Shown here in pieces: positions 60,254 to 64,000 of a DNA stretch of 64,000 nucleotides (positions are counted from its first letter, which is position 1; each line of letters begins with the position of its first letter). This DNA comes from Parietaria judaica (taxonomy: Eukaryota > Streptophyta > Magnoliopsida > Rosales > Urticaceae), in assembly GCA_954871525.1 (NCBI GenBank), contig OX940868.1, positions 21,757,056 through 21,821,055 on the forward strand, written 5' to 3'. Below the pieces are notes generated by a model. It was not told the origin of the DNA, did not search any database, and saw only the letters and a program-made list of their open reading frames with translations. The translations under genes and the position numbers were made by a program.

Positions 60254-62356
60254 AATGCCGTTTTTCTATGATTTAAGAAGAAAGTGAAAGCTCCCCATCA
60301 AAGTAGAGATCAAACAAAACGAGAACTCTTGATGTTTCTTCCCACTAGCTTTCATGAGGAATCTGATCAAAGTATCGATTGTCGCTTCAGTTCTGGTCGT
60401 GATTTACCTTTGGTCTGCGTCTTCGAGCATGCACGTCTGGCTCTCCTCCAGGAAGCTCGACAGCCTCTATTGCCTATCTGCAGGCACACAGCCCAGCTTC
60501 GAAATCCCGGTTTCTTCGCTTGAAAACGCCACGGTTAATAGGTCTTCGTTCAGTCCCGTCATCACGTTGGATGTCGAGAAAGAAAACCCTAGTCCAGTTT
60601 TTGAGGACGTTAAAAGAGAAGAGGAGAAAGAAATCCCATCTTCAGATATTAACAATGGAGCTATTGATAGATCTGTTGATAAAGTCAACGCAATAGTTGA
60701 TGGCGACGGGTCCGATTCACCGGTCGGAGATGAGATAGACCCGGTGACGGAGGTAGAAGACCATATGCGCGTCCTCCGGTCATGGGCGTCGAAGAAGAAG
60801 CGAGACACGTGCGAAGGTCAAGGGATATACGTTTATGATCTGCCGTCGAAGTTCAACAAGGACTTTGTGGGACGTCAATGCGAGAAAATTATGGCTCCGT
60901 ATATGAACTGCAAGGACTTCACCAAGGGCGGGCTTGGCGAGCCAATCCCGGAACTCGGACCGGCGTGGTTTCGCACCCACCAGTACACTCTCGAGATCAT
61001 TTTTCACTCGCGAGTCCTCAAGCACCCGTGCAGGTAATGGGTGAAAATGGAACGTCCAAAAATCGTTTTATAAAGAGTCAAAACCGGAATAGATTTTAGA
61101 GAAAACAGAAATGCCGGTTTAAGGCTTTAAGCAATAACCAAAATTATTTTCTTCAATTTGAAAATACTTTAAGCTCTAAGTTCAGGCTTTAAAATCCGGG
61201 CCTTCTCCGGTTTCGGTTTTTGAACTCGGATTTACCTATATGTAGGGTCTACAACAAAGACAATGCCAAACTCTTCTATGTCCTATTCTACGGCGGCCTA
61301 GACATCCTTCGGTGGCACTTCCGTAACGTCTCCGACGATGTCAAAGATGCGCTCGGCCTCGACATCATCACGTGGCTCCAGCTACAACACTCTTGGACCA
61401 AGAACGCCGGGAGAGACCACGTCTTCGTCCTCGGAAAGATCTCCTGGGATTTCCGAGGAAGAGAAAATTTTACATGGGGGACAAGATTCCTCGAGCTCGA
61501 GCAGATGCAGAATCCCGCCAAGATCCTCATCGAACGACACCCGTGGCACGAAAACGACATAGGGGTCCCGCACCCGACATTCTTCCACCCTCGAACTGAT
61601 GCGGATATCACTGAATGACAGGACAAGATCATCAGCTCTGACCGGAGAAGCCTCGTCGGGTTTGCTGGGGCAGCAAGACCCGGTGACCCGGATAGCATCC
61701 GGTCAATCCTCATCGACCAGTGCAAATCTGTTGACTCCGACCGTTGCAGATTCTTGAACTGCAAGCTTGGCGGGTGCATGCGACCCAAGTCACTGACCAA
61801 ACTCTTCATGGAGTCGGAGTTTTGCCTGCAGCCACCGGGTGACAGCCCGACCCGCAAGTCGGTGTTCGACTCCCTGGTGGCGGGCTGTATCCCGGTGCTG
61901 TTCGATCCTTACACCGCGTACTATCAGTACCCGTGGCACTTACCGGAGGAACACGGGAAGTACTCAGTGTTCGTTGACCAGAAGGAGGTTCGGGAGACGA
62001 AAGTCAACGTGGTGGAGAGGTTGACCAAGGTGTCAAAGAGAGAGAAGGACGATATGAGGAGGTTTATAGTGTACGAGCTTTTGCCGGGGTTGGTCTACGG
62101 TGGCGATGACGCCCGGTTTGACCGGTTTCAGGATGCGTTTTCGATCGCGATCAACAGTTTGTTGCAGAGAGTCAACGTTTTGTTCACCGTGTGGTTTCAT
62201 TGTATTCATTTGTGTATTTACATTTTATTGAATATTAGTCTCAACCAATTCACAAGCTCAATGATGCTTACACATATCAATCATCAATTATTCAAATATA
62301 TGTATATTCGTTATTTACATTGTACGGCTTTATTATTCTATTATATTAACTCGTGA
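60254..62356 (+). pseudogene. GT47 copy 2, disabled by an in-frame stop and a broken 5' end
   Basis: Exons 60254-61033 and 61246-62356 align with copy 1 along their length. Two lesions: the original start region (ATG at 60254) hits a stop after 10 codons, leaving ATG 60354 just before the membrane helix as the best start; and the Trp codon of the DIATWQ-equivalent motif has become TGA (61616-61618). Past that stop the same frame stays open and conserved to the C-terminus, including PPGDSPTRKS, showing recent loss. The normal stop is also gone, the frame running on to 62356. The truncated product from 60354 would keep the membrane anchor and first half of the exostosin domain but lack the conserved C-terminal part. 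Confidence 0.9.
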
Positions 62357-62466
62357 ATTATACACTATATATAAAGTTGTGCATTAGAATAATGTGCAAT
62401 ATTTTAAGAGGAAACTATAATATAATTAGGCATTTGATTGAGTCACTCAACCAAAGATAACACATA

Positions 62467-62834
62467 CCGGTTTGGCGTAGCTTAATTTTTACAAAAAATA
62501 TTTTTAGTTTTAGTTTAAAAAAAAAACAGTTTTTGAAAAAAAATACGGTAGGTGTTTGGTATATTGATTATAAAACAGTTGTTGTTGGTAACAAAAACTG
62601 ATTTAGCGTTTGGCAAAAAAAATTATTTAGTCTAAAAAGACTAATTAATTAGACTAAAACTATATTTAAAAAAAAAAAAAAAAAAGCTACGAATCCTAGC
62701 TTTTACGATTTACGTACAAAAATCCAAAATCGATTTTGTGTTTTTAGAAAAAAATAATTTTGCTAAACACCTAAAAAGCGGTTAAGTGTATTATATAAAC
62801 AAAAATAAGACTAAATAAGTTGTGTCAAACGCAT
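62467..62834. mobile_element. Probable MITE of the GTGTTTGG type
   Basis: The left end GGTTTGGCGTAGCTTAATTTT and the reverse complement of the right end (GCGTTTGACACAACTTATTT) are weak inverted repeats, with inner TTTAGTCTAAA-like symmetry. Similar to the element at 58879. Non-coding. Its right end was later copied in the 178-bp duplication. Confidence 0.4.
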
Positions 62835-62872
62835 AAAATGCATAGAAAACTTTCATTTTCTTACAGAAACTA

Positions 62873-62932
62873 ATGGCGTTTTTTTTTTTTTCATTAATCA
62901 AGAAGAAAGTGAAAAATCCGCATCAAAGTTGA
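62873..62932 (+). pseudogene. GT47 5'-end stub 1
   Basis: ATG GCG followed by a T tract and SLIKKKVKNPHQS, then TGA. Matches the first 20 residues or so of the intact GT47 proteins (MAFSLSKKKPKAP). Only the N-terminus remains. Confidence 0.8.
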
Positions 62933-63050
62933 GATACAAACAACCGACCGACAGATCACTGTAAACGCCATGCAAATAAAAAACAAGACTAAATAAGTTG
63001 TGCCAAACGCATAAAATGCATAGAAAACTTTCATTTTCTTACAGAAACTA

Positions 63051-63119
63051 ATGGCGTTTTTTTTTTTCATTGATCAAGAAGAAAGTGAAAAATCCGCATC
63101 AAAGTTGAGATACAAATAA
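63051..63119 (+). pseudogene. GT47 5'-end stub 2
   Basis: Second copy of the stub, made by the 178-bp tandem duplication. Its T tract is two bases shorter, shifting the frame, which runs out at TAA about 22 codons in. Confidence 0.8.
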
Positions 63120-63159
63120 CCGACCGACAGATCACTGTAAACGCCATGCAAATCGGCCT

Positions 63160-63444
63160 TACGTCCGTGCATGAAGGCCCGAGATCGATGTAACAGGAAA
63201 GAGCGCCGCAAATCACTTGTGAGTTGACCAGAGAAGATCGACTTTTAATTCTCCCGATCCTCATCGATTTGGAGTATTTCCATCATTTAATTTTAGCATT
63301 ATTTATTTACGTTTTTGGCTCTTTTATTTTTACTATTCTATTTCACACTTTAAATTATTTGTTACCAATTTTATCTCTCTCTCTGCTGTTTAATTATTAT
63401 AATAAAAAGGTGCATAGAAGACTTCCATTTTCTTACAGATATCA
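63160..63444. other. Leader/promoter of the third GT47 copy
   Basis: Unrecognised sequence turning CT-rich (63375-63386), then TTTTCTTACAGATATC just before the ATG at 63445; this resembles a splice acceptor and recurs before the stubs (TTTTCTTACAGAAAC), so a leader intron is possible. Confidence 0.4.
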
Positions 63445-64000
63445 ATGGGGAGTTTTTCTCTCGTTAAGAAGAAAGTGAAAGCTCCGATATATCAAACTTC
63501 AGAGTACGGAGATCAAAACAAAAGTTTACTGTCGTTTTCCTTTGCAACAGTTTTGATGAGGAATCTGGTAAAAGTACCTATTGTTGTTTCAGTTTTGCTT
63601 CTAATATACCTTTGGTCTTTGTCTTTGTCGACGATCTCCGGAACAATCCCGGTTTTGTTGCTTGAAAACGCTACCGTAAATAGCTCCTCCTTTAGTCCCG
63701 TCGTCACTTTGGACGTGGAAAAGGAAAACCCAAGTCCAGTTTTTGAGGATGTTAGAACTAGAAGAGATGTGAAGAAAGAAATCCAATCTTTAGATATCAA
63801 TAATGGAGCTATTATTAGTTCTGTTGAGATCAACGATAGCAAGTTAATAATCCCGATACTCGAAAATGCAACAATTGTTAGCGACGTGGGAGACGAGAGA
63901 GATCCAGTAGTGACGATGGTCAAAGACTACATGCGTGTCCTCCGGTCATGGGCGTCAAAGAAGAAGCGGGACACGTGCGAAGGTCGCGGGATATTTGTGT
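63445..64000 (+). CDS. GT47 glycosyltransferase copy 3, 5' part (cut by window end)
   Basis: Open without a stop from ATG 63445 to the last base (185 codons). The N-terminus MGSFSLVKKKVKAP, membrane helix (about 48-68), acidic stem, and the start of the exostosin domain (RDTCEGRGIFV) match copies 1 and 2. It lacks about 26 residues present in copies 1 and 2 just after the membrane helix, including the Cys-containing VSSRKL...YCLSAGTQP segment. Whether the rest of the gene is intact lies outside the window. Confidence 0.85.
   Translation, partial: MGSFSLVKKKVKAPIYQTSEYGDQNKSLLSFSFATVLMRNLVKVPIVVSVLLLIYLWSLSLSTISGTIPVLLLENATVNSSSFSPVVTLDVEKENPSPVFEDVRTRRDVKKEIQSLDINNGAIISSVEINDSKLIIPILENATIVSDVGDERDPVVTMVKDYMRVLRSWASKKKRDTCEGRGIFV

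Larger units (their letters stand above)
62811..63159. repeat. 178-bp tandem duplication carrying a GT47 5' end
   Basis: Two nearly identical copies start CTAAATAAGTTGTG at 62811 and 62989 and run through the start-codon region of a GT47 gene to CACTGTAAACGCCATGCAAAT. A few substitutions and a difference in T-tract length separate them. Confidence 0.9.

Overview
This is nuclear DNA from a eudicot plant. Genes have many short AT-rich introns inside GC-richer exons, the intergenic DNA is very AT-rich with many microsatellites and small transposons, and every recognisable protein is closest to plant families. No organellar, bacterial or viral block is seen. Exon joints below were placed by eye from GT-AG sites, reading-frame continuity and remembered plant homologues; none has been checked against RNA data.

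Layout: 1-1187 (+) 3' part of NOB1, the 18S rRNA 3'-end endonuclease; 2718-5987 (-) LRR receptor-like pseudokinase; a gene-poor stretch to 13.6 kb; 13652-16062 (-) serine racemase; 17.6-18.8 kb a TRIM retroelement, a 76-bp minisatellite and a long-TIR MITE; 19292-21805 (-) oxalate--CoA ligase (AAE3 type); 22.4-24.3 kb a small LTR retroelement nested in a hAT-type MITE; 28.2-29.9 kb a Pack-MULE-like element with a captured GMC-oxidoreductase fragment; 30890-34820 and 38968-43924 (+) two tandem HMA5-type copper ATPases; 44398-45892 (-) theta glutathione transferase; 50625-54234 (+) an MCTP with four C2 domains; 55790 to the end (+) a GT47 cell-wall glycosyltransferase cluster with one intact gene, one pseudogene, two 5'-end stubs and a third gene cut by the window edge.

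The gene set matches Arabidopsis microsynteny as I remember it: At5g41180 (LRR kinase), At5g41190 (NOB1) and At5g41210 (GSTT1) are neighbours; At1g63430 (LRR kinase), At1g63440 (HMA5) and At1g63450 (RHS8/XUT1, GT47) are neighbours; At4g11610 (MCTP) and At4g11640 (serine racemase) are close. The window therefore looks like a less-fractionated ancestral block. Beyond this shared ancestry there is no sign of a common pathway.

Most notable: in the first copper ATPase (HMA5-A) a 232-bp hAT-type element sits inside what is uninterrupted exon in the tandem copy HMA5-B. Its 8-bp target duplication supplies both an apparent 5' and an apparent 3' splice site, so that splicing would restore the reading frame exactly. 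This is a candidate intron created by a transposon. HMA5-A has also lost the second metal-binding domain (143 fewer codons over the matching coding stretch). At least three other elements of the same TIR family (TAGGGGTGAACA-like ends, 8-bp target duplications) lie in the window.
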